64,000 nt of DNA, taken from Isoetes taiwanensis. Its lineage: Eukaryota; Streptophyta; Lycopodiopsida; Isoetales; Isoetaceae. Below are positions 11,716-24,017 of the stretch, piece after piece (position 1 is the stretch's first letter; each line of letters starts with the position of its first letter). The notes under the pieces were generated by a model. The model was given only the letters and a program-made list of their open reading frames with translations. It was not told the DNA's origin and made no database searches. A program made the position numbers and the translations under genes. The DNA lies in contig JAJEKV010000296.1 of the NCBI GenBank assembly GCA_021234155.1, forward strand, positions 186,001-250,000, read 5' to 3'.

Positions 11716-12311
11716 ACAGGCATGAATTGTAGATTTGAAAAGGGAATCCACTTGATACAACTGTTAAAACGATTGATGAAGATGACAACAACAAAGAAAA
11801 CCTTCATGCTAAGCGAGTTCCACTTGATATTTAAAACTCTTTGACCTAATCGAGTTCAAGTGCCATTATTATTTATTATTTGACTTGCATTCTTCCTAGA
11901 GTACTTAAAATTGACTATCTTTGTCTATGCGCGCATAGACAAATCGCTATTCAAAAAGGTTCCGCTTGACGCTTAAAAACGAAATTGGCCTTGTTTAATG
12001 CAAATGTGATGATTACATTTTCATGAGCTTATATCTCTCCTACGTATTTGAACTAATGTGTCTTTCTCTATGTGCGCATAGGCTATGTGTAATGTATTTT
12101 GCAATCTTGTATCATAAAAGCCCATTTTTTGTTCTACTTTGACCACAATATTTTCACGCACTCCAAAAATGGTTCTTTTCAATGTGCAACCTTTTTTTTG
12201 TTGTTATGTTTTAAAAAATATGCCAAAAGTACCAAATTTTGGTGTTTTTGAAAAGGAATCCGCAATTGCACCACAGGTCATTAGTGCGTTTGCACCGTCA
12301 CCTTGTTTATA

Positions 12312-14410
12312 GCTTAGTTGTGCCAGAAATTGTTCTACCAAAATGCCATAAATGCTAGTATGCAAAATGTTTAGGTCATACCATGCAAGTTGTGTCAGTC
12401 AAGTACACAATTGATAAAGATACAATTCTCTACATGAGCATAACTCAACTCCATCTTTTTCTTATTTGTATGTCTTTGAATTAATTTAACACTTTCAAAA
12501 TAGTAACAACAGGTAGCATCACATGGACCTATCACTTCTATGTCATCCAAGACATGGTCTTCTCCAGATGTGCTCATGGTCTGCTCGGACCATCCATTTG
12601 CCCTTGCAAAATTGTAGAATATTCTAGTAAGGTCAGTAGCAATTTGAGAAATGCTGAAGTGTGAAGTAAACACCAAGCTGCTAAATAATTTGCATACCAC
12701 TATTGAGTTCAAGAAGTTCATCCAAAGATGATATTTGCAATCGCAAGTTTCAGAGACCCCCGATATTTTAAACCCCAACAAAATAGCTATCTTATTAAAT
12801 GTTATATGTTGCTACGTGCTAGCTAACTATAGTCGTGTATTAAAGGTAAATTCGTCCATATTATTGGAAAATATTCAAGTAACATTTAAGATGTTGAGTT
12901 CAAAACGTTCGTCCAAGGACCTCAAATATGGCAAGTAAATTTACAATATATGTTAGCAAACATAAGTTTCAACCCAATTAGATATTGATACAAAAAAATG
13001 CAAATGAAGAATCTAAGTAGTTAAATACACATGCACTTTAGGAAAAATACATCCATGCAATCTTAGGAAATCTAACATAATCTAGCATAATCTTTGAGTT
13101 GAATTCATTCAATTTAGATGTTTGGCTAATAGATCTTGCATAATTCCATGGGGTTAAGGGTTCAAGGCATTCTATTGTTCTAGTGTTCTCTTAATATGCA
13201 TCAAGTCATGTCCTAGAGTGGTCAGTTTTTTCCTTAGAAAAACACAAACCTTCAATATCGATTTCTAGCATTCCATAGTTCAATATCGATTTCTAGCATT
13301 TGCCTTAGAAACACTACGTTCTGCCACTTTAGCAAGATCAAAATGGGATTTTGATGCACAAGTCTAGATTGCTTCCAGTCTTCTAAATTTTCGGTCAAAA
13401 AATATAATAGAGGTACTTAAAAAGAATTTATATAGGATGAGAAAAAAGTATAAGTGTGGCCGGTCACTCCTCTCGTGATCGGCCAATTAGCCCTAACCCT
13501 AACTTGCAATTGCTGGCTTCCCGGTTTCCTTTCCAAGCCATGGCCGCGCAGAGGCGGGACCTATGAGCATGTCGTAGAGCGCCTTACTTTCCAACATTGT
13601 CAGATTGTATTGCGTTGCTGGGTTTCTTCTATGAGTGAAAGGTGGTTTTCTTGATGATGGAGGTGATTTCAACATTTTACTTGCAGTCTTTAGGCAATGA
13701 TTATAATGTATTTAATTTGAGTTTCGAATTTGCATTCCACTACGATTCAAGTTTTGGCTTTTTTGTTTTCATCGAAGTCTGTATCTGATGTTATTCTTTC
13801 TGTCTTTCCTTTTACGTAGAAGGATGGATTTTGTATGACTACTACCCTGTGGAATGGGCAGTTTTTTTGCTAGAGCTCATTCTTCATTAGGTTTCATTTT
13901 GCTGCCTTCAGATCTTTGTCTTCGTGGAAAGGCGGGTGTGAGCCAAGAAGGCATGATCTTTTATACGATTTGACAAAGAAAAGGAAGTCTAGGATCTGAT
14001 TAAATGGATAATTGCTTCTGGGCAATCATCAAGGACGATACCTCTTTGCTTGCATGCATATAGATCTCTGAAGGTCATAGAGCAGGTAATGGAGTCCAGA
14101 TGTTCAGCAGGAAGAGAATAATCCGACCTCTGATGAACTCTAGCAGGGCGTCGAGACATAGCAAATGAATGCATTCTGCCATGGACTGCAGCTACACTTA
14201 TACCCGTGAGATTATTAATGTCCCATGCAGTAAAATTATTGGGTATCATATGTAGTATATATATGCAATAACTTTGATGTATATACCATCAATAATTCTG
14301 GTGGGTATATCTATGCATCAATTCGTGGAGTCCATCAACATTTGCCTCCGTCTAGCCATGGCACATTCTGGTCCTGAACGTGATTCTATTACTTGCAAGA
14401 TGAACCATGA
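12312..14410. other. Intergenic, no supported gene
   Basis: A minus-strand frame at 12395-12781 has protein-like stretches but no recognisable family. A short direct repeat 'tcaatatcgatttctagcatt' lies near 13253-13300. The sequence just before 14410 leads into repeat copy 2. Nothing else stands out. Confidence 0.4.
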
Positions 14411-15533
14411 GGACCTCTGGCAGTGCCGCGAGAGGTATAGCGCTTGAAGACTGGCTGACCACTGTTGTGCTATCAATCCTGCACACCATTATCCTGATCC
14501 CTTCGATGTTATCATCCATCTTATATGGAATAGAGAGCATCAGTTGTTCATGATCGAAAGGATCTCTGGAGTGCCTGGTAACGATGATTCAAAAGAGTAA
14601 TAGTAGTTGCAGTCTTGTTGTAATTTGATTGTGATAATACTTCTAAATTCCAAATTGATTGACACTTTGTTTCAAATTGGGCGCCCGCCCAATTTCCCTG
14701 CAAAGGTAAGACTACCATTTGATAGCACCTTCGGGGGTTCAAATTGGGCGCCCGACAATTTCTTTGGGGAGGGTTGCATTAAGTTAAGATGGTCTTTTTT
14801 GCAAATTGGGCGCTCGCCAATTTGCCTTTGTAAAGAAAAGCCTCAGCCCACCCTTCAACTCACCTCCCGGTTGGTCAAATTGGGAAACCACCAATTTTCT
14901 CAAACAAGGATTGTTGTTCTATATGAATACAACCAATTCCCTCCAATTCCATAAATATCATTAGAACACAAATTGTATTCCATGATTCGAAATTTTCACA
15001 GATACAAGTTACAGATACAATGTACAAAAGTCACAGAGGCACATAAGTTATAACCTTGGTTGAACAGAGAGGTGATTGTTGAAATTGGGCAGGCGCCCAA
15101 TTTCAACAACTCTTCTAAGCTCCAACCTTGGTTCAGGGATCTGGGGGGTTCTCGATACGGTTGTCGATATCATTTTGTTGATCTTGCTCCTGCTGAGCAG
15201 CTTGCTTTGTGGCCTCCATCCTATTAAGGAATTATTCGTTGCTCAGTGAGCCACCTTCCTCATTCTCTACCTCACCTGACTCCTTCTCTTCATCTGATAT
15301 TCTGTCCAGATTGTCCACTTGCCTTTGCTATTCCTCATGCTCTCGCTCTTGCTCGTGCTCTTGATGTTGTTGACTTTGAGGTGTGTCTTTTACGAACGAT
15401 TCCTCTAGATCATTGTCCACTAGCTCATGGAATTTCGAGCTGCCGTCCATCATATCTTGGGTGTTCACCAGTTGCATGCCTGCCAACATACTATAGATAG
15501 ATCCTTACTTCCTATTCCTGCAGCCTTTTTTAA

Positions 15534-15968
15534 TTATTCTATAAGGGATTCTTTACTTAGCCGGAGCGTGGACTGCAATTCTTGAACTGTCTGAGCAGAA
15601 AATGGAATTGTTGATGGAGTAGGATTTGGTAACTGCAAAGCCTTGGAACCAGATTTTTTCTTCTTGCCCTCTGTAATTTTCAGCCTCCGGCGGGCCAGAG
15701 ATTTCCTCTCGTCCAACATTATTTCTAGCTGATCGAAAATCTGCACAAGCTTGAGCTGCAGGTTCTCGTCGATCTCGAAGGAAGTAGCTTTGTAGCCTTC
15801 GCATAATGCTGCAAGACTGAATGGACCTCCAGAAAAGAAATCAAGAACGCTGCAACCCTCCATCATAAGTTTACGTACCAAATACATGCAGGTCTTGGCT
15901 TCTAATTGCTTTGACAGGAGAGGTCCGGACCCGCTTGCTGCACTCTTATCACCCCAGGGACGATACAA
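15534..15968 (-). CDS. Transposon-borne ORF with a DNA-methyltransferase-like motif
   Basis: A 144-codon minus-strand frame. Residues about 38-66 contain 'CSVLDFFSGGPFSLAALCEG' followed by an acidic 'FEID'. This resembles the SAM-binding motif I (hydrophobic-D-x-F-x-G-x-G) of DNA or RNA methyltransferases, then the motif II acidic residue. The rest is Lys/Arg-rich and then Ser/Thr/Gln-rich. No catalytic DPPY, NPPF or PC motif is visible in this exon. It lies inside repeat copy 2; copy 1 retains only the 3' half. The true exon limits are unknown and the gene is interrupted by a LINE fragment upstream. The methyltransferase assignment is inference from one motif. Confidence 0.4.
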   Translation of the reverse strand: MYRPWGDKSAASGSGPLLSKQLEAKTCMYLVRKLMMEGCSVLDFFSGGPFSLAALCEGYKATSFEIDENLQLKLVQIFDQLEIMLDERKSLARRRLKITEGKKKKSGSKALQLPNPTPSTIPFSAQTVQELQSTLRLSKESLIE

Positions 15969-16060
15969 ACAATACGTTGAAAGAGAAACTATTTCAGCAA
16001 AAACAATACACGCATAAATTTAGCGACCGCCCTATTTCAAAGAATATTACCTGCTGAGCA

Positions 16061-16303
16061 TTACCTGCTATGAGGCGGAGTGGAGCGTCTTCCTTTCTTA
16101 GAGGAGGTGCCTAGTTGCTCTTCTGTTATTCGTTTCTTGAACACCCGAACCTCAGCAGAATGATCAGAAGACTCTCCTGCACTAGAGCTCGGATCAGAGG
16201 TTCGTGCTCTCTTCTCCATACCTCCAAGCATAACAGCTAGCGTCTCTATGCTGGGGTTACTTGTCAAAGATGTTCTTTTTTTCTTTGTAGCAGCCCTTGT
16301 CAA
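16061..16303 (-). CDS. Basic, Ser-rich ORF upstream of the methyltransferase-like ORF
   Basis: An 80-codon minus-strand frame beginning with a basic stretch (KKKR) and rich in Ser and Arg, with a basic cluster at its end, so nuclear localisation is plausible. It lies about 90 bases upstream, on the same strand, of the methyltransferase-like frame and may be its preceding exon. Only copy 2 has it. No family is recognised. Confidence 0.3.
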   Translation of the reverse strand: MTRAATKKKRTSLTSNPSIETLAVMLGGMEKRARTSDPSSSAGESSDHSAEVRVFKKRITEEQLGTSSKKGRRSTPPHSR

Positions 16304-16559
16304 CTACTACGTTCTTGGACTTCTCTGCACTTTTTTCTGCATCCCCCTTCTTGGGAACCCATAACGAGACTTCAACCAGGTCGAATCGTACACTTTTGGC
16401 TGGGCCTTGCCATGATATTCTGTATACAAGCCCTTGGACCTAGTCTGCTTGTGATCAAGAATCTACTGCCTCACTATATGGAAGCCATCTATAATGTCTC
16501 CATGCTTTCTAATTCATGATCTTTCCAGTCTCTCGTATGAGTTGAGCTAGCAACCCTTT

Positions 16560-17171
16560 GCGGCGTAGGAGTTTTGATTTTCAGTTATGCTTGCTGACAT
16601 GAGGTGGCGGTGCTTTGGTGGCAGATTCTTCACAGATGCCCTCGTGTGAACGTGCTTGTCCACAGATTTGATCCTCGAGTGTCAGCACTGCCCACTGTGC
16701 AAGCAAAGGGACGAGACCATTGAGCATTGTTTCTTTTTATGTGTTCATCTCCAGCCTGTTTGGTCTTGGTTGCTTTCTCTTTTTCATGTGACATTAACAA
16801 GTCTGGCTATTTATCCGGATACTTGGAATAAGTTACAGAGCCAAGCATTTCATTTAGCATCAGGATGGTTGTTGTGGTCCATCTGAAAGCGCAAAAGACT
16901 GTGTATCTTTCAGGGTTTGGATATTTCTCCTGCAGTTGTCCTCCAGGACGCACAAGCTAGAATTGCTAAGGCATACCATTGTTCTTCGCTTGCTCCTGCC
17001 AAGTGACAGTTGATATTTGAGTCCTATTTGAGTGTGTTGTCTTATGCATAGGCTGGTGGTTCTACTCAGTGGATCATGATTATCCTCTGAGACTTTATTC
17101 CTGCCTTTGCATTTGTATTTTACTTTTGGCTTGGAGTTTCAATAAAGTTTGTCGTTCTTCAAAAAAAAAAA
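16560..17171 (+). mobile_element. LINE 3' fragment with zinc-binding RT tail and poly(A)
   Basis: The plus-strand frame at 16656-16886 has a C-x2-C ... H-x4-C pattern ('CQHCPLC', 'ETIEHCFFLC') followed by Trp-rich sequence. This is the zf-RVT region found at the C-terminus of plant L1-type reverse transcriptases. The insert ends with an A-run at about 17161-17171. Copy 1 of the host repeat has the same 3' end (1928-2140, A-run near 2130), so the LINE entered before the repeat was duplicated. It interrupts the minus-strand element gene. Confidence 0.65.
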
Positions 17172-17463
17172 TGAGTTGGGGGTCATAAGTGGCCAAGGGT
17201 AGCCTGTATGCACGGAAGCACTTGTCCAATACGTCTTCCATATAAACTTCTATCTCACCGAGTACTTCTGCGTTCACTGCCATATCAATTGCTACGCCCA
17301 TATTACTTGTCTTCTTTCTCCCTGGCACGACAAAATACAAACACAAATCTTTGAGATTGTTTGTGCTCGACTTAGGGTTTACGTTTCCAATTTCGATGCA
17401 CCACGTGCACTTGTCAGCAACAGATGTAATTTCATCTGGAACTACATCCCTGAAATTGCACAT
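17172..17463 (-). pseudogene. Transposon-type ORF, unrecognised (copy 2)
   Basis: Counterpart of 2151-2543. The minus-strand frame starts at 17463 and reads through a conserved Cys/Trp-containing core, then crosses into the LINE poly(A) boundary. Short indels relative to copy 1 change both ends. It is probably an exon of the same minus-strand element gene as 15534-16303. Family unknown. Confidence 0.35.
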
Positions 17464-17739
17464 CCTGATCTGTTTCTTTCACAGCAGCAACGGCCTGGGG
17501 TACCCCAGGTCCATAGCCAGACATGCGGGCAGTCTGTTTTGTCCTTGCCATTAATCCTGCATTGCATCAAACAGGAATTAAATATCGCTTATAAGTAATG
17601 GCACGGTTTCAAAAGGCACTATGAAGTACAGGATGATCCCAAAGTATGACATGTAGGAAATTGGGCGGGCGCTCAATTTCCCAGTGGTGGCAAAGGGGAA
17701 CATTGGGCGACCAAATTTGCCAGTGAGAGGCATTTGTTG

Positions 17740-18310
17740 GAGAAATTGGGCGGGCGCCCAATTTGCCAAGTGTGAATGTGGAATGGTTCAAGGCAGTTGC
17801 TAAGTACGTGACCTGCATAGAGATGCACTTAATTAATGAATAGGGCTAAGTGATGGATGGTCTTGAGGCAGAGACACTTGTTAGGGAAATCGGGCGGGTG
17901 CCCAATTTACCAATGTGAAGTAAGGTGGAATGGGTCAAGGCGACCGTCAAGTACATGACCTCCACATAGATGATTGATGCACAGACACTTGTTAGGAAAA
18001 CGAGCGCCCAATTTACTAAGTGTGCAGCAAGGAGGAATGGTTCAAGGCAACTGTCAAGGGCATGACCTGCACAGAAGTGATTGAGGCTTAGACACTTTTT
18101 AGGGAAATTGGGCGGGCGCCCAATTTACTAAGTGTGCAGCAAGGAGGAATGCTTCAAGGCAATTGTCAAGTGCATGACCTGCACAGAGATGATTGAGGCA
18201 TAGACACTTTTTGGGGAAATTGGGCAGGCACACAATTTACTAAGTGTGAAGCAAGGTGGAATGGTTCAAGGCAACTGTCAAGTACATGACCTGCACAGAG
18301 ATGCACTTAA
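17740..18310. repeat. Tandem repeat of about 110 bp, each unit centred on a family A palindrome
   Basis: About five units start near 17740, 17866, 17974, 18083 and 18195. Each contains 'gacactt(g/t)tt', then the AAATTGGGCGGGCGCCCAATTT-like palindrome (written as arms AAATTGGGCGG and GCGCCCAATTT), 'actaagtgtg(c/a)agcaagg', 'ggaatggttcaaggcaac' and 'catgacctgcacagagatg'. The palindrome is the least altered part in most units. The layout resembles a subterminal transposase-binding array. Confidence 0.85.
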
Positions 18311-18560
18311 TAGAGAAATAGGGTGGGCGCCCAATTTGACAAATGGTCTGGATGAGATGGCCATAGATGCACACAAATTGGATGGGCGCCTGATTTGCAA
18401 GTGTGAAGCGCTGTAAAATGGTTCGGGATATGGGGTTCGAAGGAATAATTGGGCGACCGCCTATTTTGCCCCGGCTGACCCTCCATGCCCTCGGAGCAGA
18501 TGCGCATTCTTGGGGCCAAAACGTGTGGGCTCCCAATTTCTCTAAGTTTCACTAGGGCAA

Positions 18561-20479
18561 GAGAAGGTACTTGTGAGAGCGGTAGTTCAAGGAAAAGTAG
18601 TAGATTATTGCAGCAACTTGAGGACAGACTCAGAATCAAGAGGTGATGGCTTCTTTTAAAGCAAATGGGGGAATAATTATAGGATAGATTAGATGCCATC
18701 TTGTTTTGGAGAGGAATATAAAAAGATTATAAACAGTTACAGTAACTAGAGAATGATGCAACTCCCGTGGTGCCTTGGTGGGGCGACTTTCCATCAGCAA
18801 TACAGAGCAGGATTTGTCGCCTTGATGTGGATGGGTGCCTTGTCGTAGATGCTAGTGACAGCAAAGCGTCTTCTTCGGAAGCGGAGCTTGGAACTGTTGA
18901 AAATGTGGCTATCCAGAAAAAAGATCACTTTTAAATAAGTCATGCACTGAGGTCGCACTGGTTTATGACAAGTGTCGAATTTCTGTTAGAATGGACTGTT
19001 GTAGTCCATAAATAATGGGCAGCCGCTGTGCTTCCCAAGAAACTGGGATGCCACGTGGCAATCCTGCATCCATGAATAGCAAGGCGCCACATGGCAACCC
19101 TTATTTGAAAATTATAATGAGAGACCGGTGGGCCATGGGTCCACAATTCAAATTTGAAATTCAAACAAAAGTTGAATATCCACACGTGCGCTAGATATAA
19201 TGACTTTGCGTATGTGTCCCAAACAAAATTATTAAACATTGTCCTTTATTAAATACACGTATATGGGGGGAAAATTTGAAATTTGAATTTGAATTTGCTG
19301 AGTAATTCAATTATCACTCCTTTAGCCACCAGATTGCGTTAATTGCTTTCTGCATTTGAATCAATCACTCTTGAGCGTCTAGTTTAATATAGTTGATTGA
19401 AGAATTTACATGGCGCACCTCACTCCTAAGGTAATTTTACTTCAAAAATGTAGATCTATACTTTTGGCAGTCTTGCTTGAGTTCGAATTCATATTTTCCT
19501 ATTGGTAAAACAATTTTTTGAAGATGCTTGTGTTTTACTGGTGTCATAACATGGATTTCAAGTTGTGTGCTTCCATGCTTAGTAATTATATAGACTCAAG
19601 ATGGAGCTATATATACTTTATCTTGTTGAATTGATTGAACTCCCTCTTCCTCAAACGGTCTAGCTTTGAATAAATTGCCTCTGTTTGGCCTGCCAATTTG
19701 CTGCTGCTTTTGAGATTGCAGGTTCAGCACTCAGTCCAAGTGCTGATACAAGTTGATGAGCCACCCAATCTGAGGAGTCACGGTCTTAGAGTCTTTAGCA
19801 ACCCCCCATTTTGAGGTCCCCTACTCCATTGCGTGCTCACGTGGACGGGCCCAATTTTGTCGGCCCTGAGAGCGAATGCACAAGATCCACGGGGCGAAGT
19901 GGCCCAATACTAGCTTTCATGTTCTCCCCTGTGCAAGAAATGGAAGACAAATTGGGCTGGCTTCAATTTGGCTTTGCCCGTGTGCGGTAATAACATCCAG
20001 CACGGGCGAAATGTAATACAAGCTTTCATGTTCTCCCCTGTGCAAGAAATGGAAGACAAATTGGGCGGGCGCCCAATTTGGCTTGCCCGGCGTGCAACAT
20101 GCACATCATCCAATTCTAGCGACCCCCAATACTAGCTTTCATGTCCTTCCCTGTGCAAGAAATGGAAAACAAATTCGCAGTAACCAATTTGATTGCCTCG
20201 GTTTCAGACAAAGAAATGTAAACTTGAGAATTCAATTTCAGCCTAGTCGTCTCCTATGCGATGCTCCTAAAACATATTGGGCGGCCACCCAATTTGAGGC
20301 CCCCGGGAAATGCCAAAATGGCTTGGGCCTAAAATTGGATGTCTGTCCAATATGAGCTCCCGAGTGCACCATGGGTCAAATTGGGCATCCGCCCGATATG
20401 AGCTCCTGAATCGCGTCTGATGGTATTGCATTATCTTCTATTCTCACTAGCATGGCCCCAAGTTCTGATTCAAAGTATT
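18561..20479. other. Non-coding part of the family A element
   Basis: No gene is seen. Further family A palindromes lie at about 19949-19969, 20058-20079 and 20274-20297, with decayed ones near 20331-20352 and 20379-20400. A direct repeat 'agctttcatgttctcccctgtgc' type unit occurs three times (about 19912, 20029 and 20132). 19261-19290 holds an 'aatttgaaatttg' simple repeat. Confidence 0.6.
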
Positions 20480-21535
20480 GTGCAGGAAGTGTACATCTTC
20501 AAGGATGGTTGTGCTATTGCCAAAGCATTCGCGGAGGACTCTCACTAATGCCATTTTAGAGCCATCCCCACTGGAGCTGTCAGTGTTGGTGTTCAAGAGC
20601 TTTTTGAGGGGCACCACACCCTCCCATGGCCTACTCCGGATGCAGAAACTATAGGAGAAGCCAAGGGATCCTTCATTCTTTGGAGAGAGGGAGACGTCCA
20701 TAAATCCAATATAGAGGATGTGTTGTCCACGGCCAAAAAACAGAGAGTGGAATCTACTATCGAACCCATCCCCCACACGAGATACACTTTACTGGAGAAG
20801 GACTGTGAAATATGACACTCTTGTGACTCCATCCCTGCGGGAAAGGGTTTTATATCCTTTACTGGCCCAGATGATGCAGTGTGCGACCAGTTCCTAGGGT
20901 TGAAATGCATTGGAGTGTCTATTGTTGAGGGTTACCCCATTCCTGCGGAAGTGAAATTTCGCTGTCAGGCTTGTTTACAGGTACCAGAAGAAGATATGCT
21001 TGTAAGGTGGAGTAATGAATATGTTACAGTGGATGGTGTAAAAATATCCGAGATCTTGATTGCAAGGCCGACCGAGCAAGCAGATACTTTGTCAAGCCAA
21101 TGTAGCTCTGTTATTGAGAAGCATCCAAACTTCGAGCGCAAGTACACTTACCACTCCCATCAGTGCAGGCGGTTCCTGAGACAGCCTAAGATTGAACGGC
21201 TCAGCACTAGGGAGGCTATTTTGAAAAATCGAACGATGTTGTGTTGCAAACACAGGTGTTGTGCAAAGTTCTCACATAATCAGGTCATCAACATGCGCAA
21301 GGAATTCTATGCAATGAAGTCTAGCGACATGGTAAAATTTGTGTATGACATGCTTGGGAACAACATGAAAGGCCGTCGAATGGATCGTCTTGTGTTGCAT
21401 AGCAGGCTAGTCTGTGAGAGGCCTAGCATGCATTTTTGCCTAGCATGCATTTGTAGGGTTTTGTTGTGCATCGCAGGTTGTGGACCATCTAATAATAATC
21501 ACAAAATTAAATACATGTTTTTCAAAATGACATAA
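20480..21535 (+). pseudogene. Transposon protein, N-terminal part (DUF8039/DUF7869-type, tentative)
   Basis: The plus-strand reading is in one frame from about 20480 to 21535, interrupted by stops near 20546 and 20810. The upper part has a 'TLPWPTPDAETIGEAKGSF' segment followed by W-R-E. This resembles the plant transposon domain in which an LP-P ... G-A-G-S-F-W pattern is typical. The ORF from 20879 (218 codons) contains a Cys-rich 'CCKHRCCAKFSHNQVINMRK' segment near residues 121-140, like the Cys motif at the start of DUF7869-type transposon proteins. Both identifications are from memory of the patterns, not a search. It lies just right of the family A palindromes and is probably the element's own gene. 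The downstream half is missing or beyond an intron. Confidence 0.45.
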
Positions 21536-23240
21536 CTTTAAAACCTCACAAAACCATAAGTTTATTTGTTGAAAACCCTATATGTTGCTCATTAGACTTA
21601 TTAGATGTAATGTCATCTGCTTTGTTGAGTCACCTGCACTTGCACCTCCAGAGGAGGTTGGTTCAATTGTAGGTAGTATACCATTGAGCGGTCATTTAGG
21701 GGCCTTAGCTGGTGGTCTGGGTTGTTCGATGACGGAGCTGATCTCCCACCATCTCACTAGCTGACCCTTACCCCATTTGATTTGGGTCATATCTAGTATT
21801 CAGAGTTTGTCTTGATTTGGTACCGCTCTCGCAGCCCGCACCGTCCCCTCTGTTGAGTCGCCTGCACTTCACCTCCAGAGGTTTACATTGACCTTCAATC
21901 GTAGGTAGTGTATATATTTCGTCTGTCAATATTTATTGGAGTCATTTTATGTTCTTTGTTTAACATCTTTAGGTATGCAGACATGAAGCTGAATTGCAAC
22001 ATGCTGCTCTTTGGCCCCTTCCTTATGATGAAGATGATTTATTGCACAGATCAGCTTGGTGTATGGCTAGCAGAACCACGTTGGTGATATTGCAATCACT
22101 AGTCTAGCAGAACATGTCTCACGTTTCAAAAATGTTGTACTTCTCCTAGTTAGGTCTTTTGTCTGGATTTTTTTTTAAAAAAAGTAGTTGTATAAATTGG
22201 GAGGTCTTCAGGAAGTTTGTATTGGATGTCTCCATTTAAGAGTTATTGTGGTATAAAGTTTCGTTCTCATGCGATGGCATGCGAAAGTGGGATTTACATA
22301 TTATGGCCTTTTATAGTGTATGTAGTGGGACTTCTATTACGTGGCCGCGCGATGTGTCATTAGCTTGTGACCGTCTATATAATTTTGTGCAGAATTAAGT
22401 ACGGATAGTTGGCTTATTGTCCGGAGCATTTTCCAAGGCTGAAATGATAAATAGAATGAGAAGTAGATCATCAAATGGAAGAAACATGTCCATGTGATAT
22501 ACAGCATGTCTTAACAACTTCTCTCCTATTCTTTTGTATGCTTGCACATTAGCAAGCATGTAGGTACTCGAAAACCTAATCCCCCACAAGGAAATATCAA
22601 ATGCTTAGGTTAAACATGAGTTGCCTCCCAAAGTCTAGATTCAATATACCACACTTCTTTTTTTGTAATATAAGCTGCAGAGTCATCACAAAAAGTGTAT
22701 AAAATTGCTAGAATAGGCATCCATCCCAAGTGAATTGGAAAGATGAATGGTGAATAGTCGGATTGCATTTTGAAGAGAAGAATTATGGCGGCACGTAGAA
22801 AGATGAATGGTGAATAGTTGGTGCACATTTTGAAAAGAAGAATTATATTGGCATCGCTCAAAATCTAAGAAGAAATTGCAAGCTACCAATTTTACAATGG
22901 CATATCGAAGCTAGCACTTGCCTTCTGATTCCATTGCAACAGTTAGCAATTACCAAAAACATACTCTCCCCTTAATTCTTCTTGAAAGGCACGTCAAGCA
23001 TAATTTACTTTTTAGTGGACCACTTTTTGGTGTAAAAAAAATCCACATTTATTAGTTCGTTTGATGTATTTTTACATTGTGTTTGTGTTGTGTAAATGAC
23101 CTCTTAATATGCCATATAAAAGATATTCATGACAGACTTCGGAATGCCAAAGTCTTATAAATAGATGAACGACCATAGTCTTTTAGCAATAACTAATATC
23201 CTAAAATCTACACGGTTATATTTAGAGTATAAGCCAACAT
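21536..23240. other. Intergenic with short duplications
   Basis: No gene is seen. 'tgttgagtc(a/g)cctgcacttc' recurs at about 21624 and 21852. A unit of about 60 bp beginning 'aaagatgaatggtgaatag' is tandemly repeated at 22738-22798 and 22799-22858. The remainder is AT-rich. Confidence 0.5.
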
Positions 23241-23930
<690 letters not shown>

Positions 23931-24017
23931 ATGAATTCTTTGTTATTCTTTGTTTTGATGTTCTTTTCCTCCTCCTTTCTGAGGTGGTATCAATAAAGCT
24001 TGTGGAATATGACAAAA

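Larger units (their letters stand above)
8833..12082. repeat. Dispersed palindrome family C (CTATGCGCGCATAG)
   Basis: Copies are at 8833-8848 (16-bp perfect palindrome), 9329-9344 (one change), 9400-9414 (decayed), 9784-9799, 9813-9828, 11923-11940 (18-bp perfect palindrome) and 12067-12082 (one change). All lie inside the 8411-12307 element, most within about 1.4 kb of the left end or 0.4 kb of the right end. I did not see the motif elsewhere in the window. Two copies are embedded in a short direct repeat beginning 'attgtgaggctat' (9321 and 9392). Confidence 0.85.
8407..12311. mobile_element. TIR DNA element of about 3.9 kb with captured PPR fragment
   Basis: The ends are inverted copies. 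The left end reads AACAAGGTGAC at 8411-8421, then a 'GCAAACGCACTAATGACCT' block, then an AAGGAATCTTTCAAAGATTCC-type hairpin. The right end has the mirror image, ending GTCACCTTGTT at 12297-12307. Both ends are flanked by TATA (8407-8410 and 12308-12311), a possible target duplication, although TATA could be part of the TIR. No transposase is visible, so it looks non-autonomous. Inside are a broken PPR gene, a LINE tail and six copies of a private palindrome (GCTATGCGCGCATAGC type) placed mainly toward the two ends. Confidence 0.7.
14411..18560. mobile_element. Copy 2 of the large palindrome-bearing element
   Basis: This is the longer counterpart of 596-2656. It carries family A palindromes (arms AAATTGGGCGC / GCGCCCAATTT) at 14674-14695, 14741-14761, 14803-14823, about 15079-15111, 17658-17679, 17743-17764, 17887-17908, 18105-18126, 18217-18238, 18317-18337 and 18375-18396, with weaker ones to 18540. 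A minus-strand gene with a methyltransferase-like motif and a LINE fragment lie inside. The element probably continues rightward through more family A palindromes (19.9-20.4 kb) to the plus-strand transposon ORF at 20.48-21.54 kb. I could not find clean terminal repeats. Confidence 0.6.
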
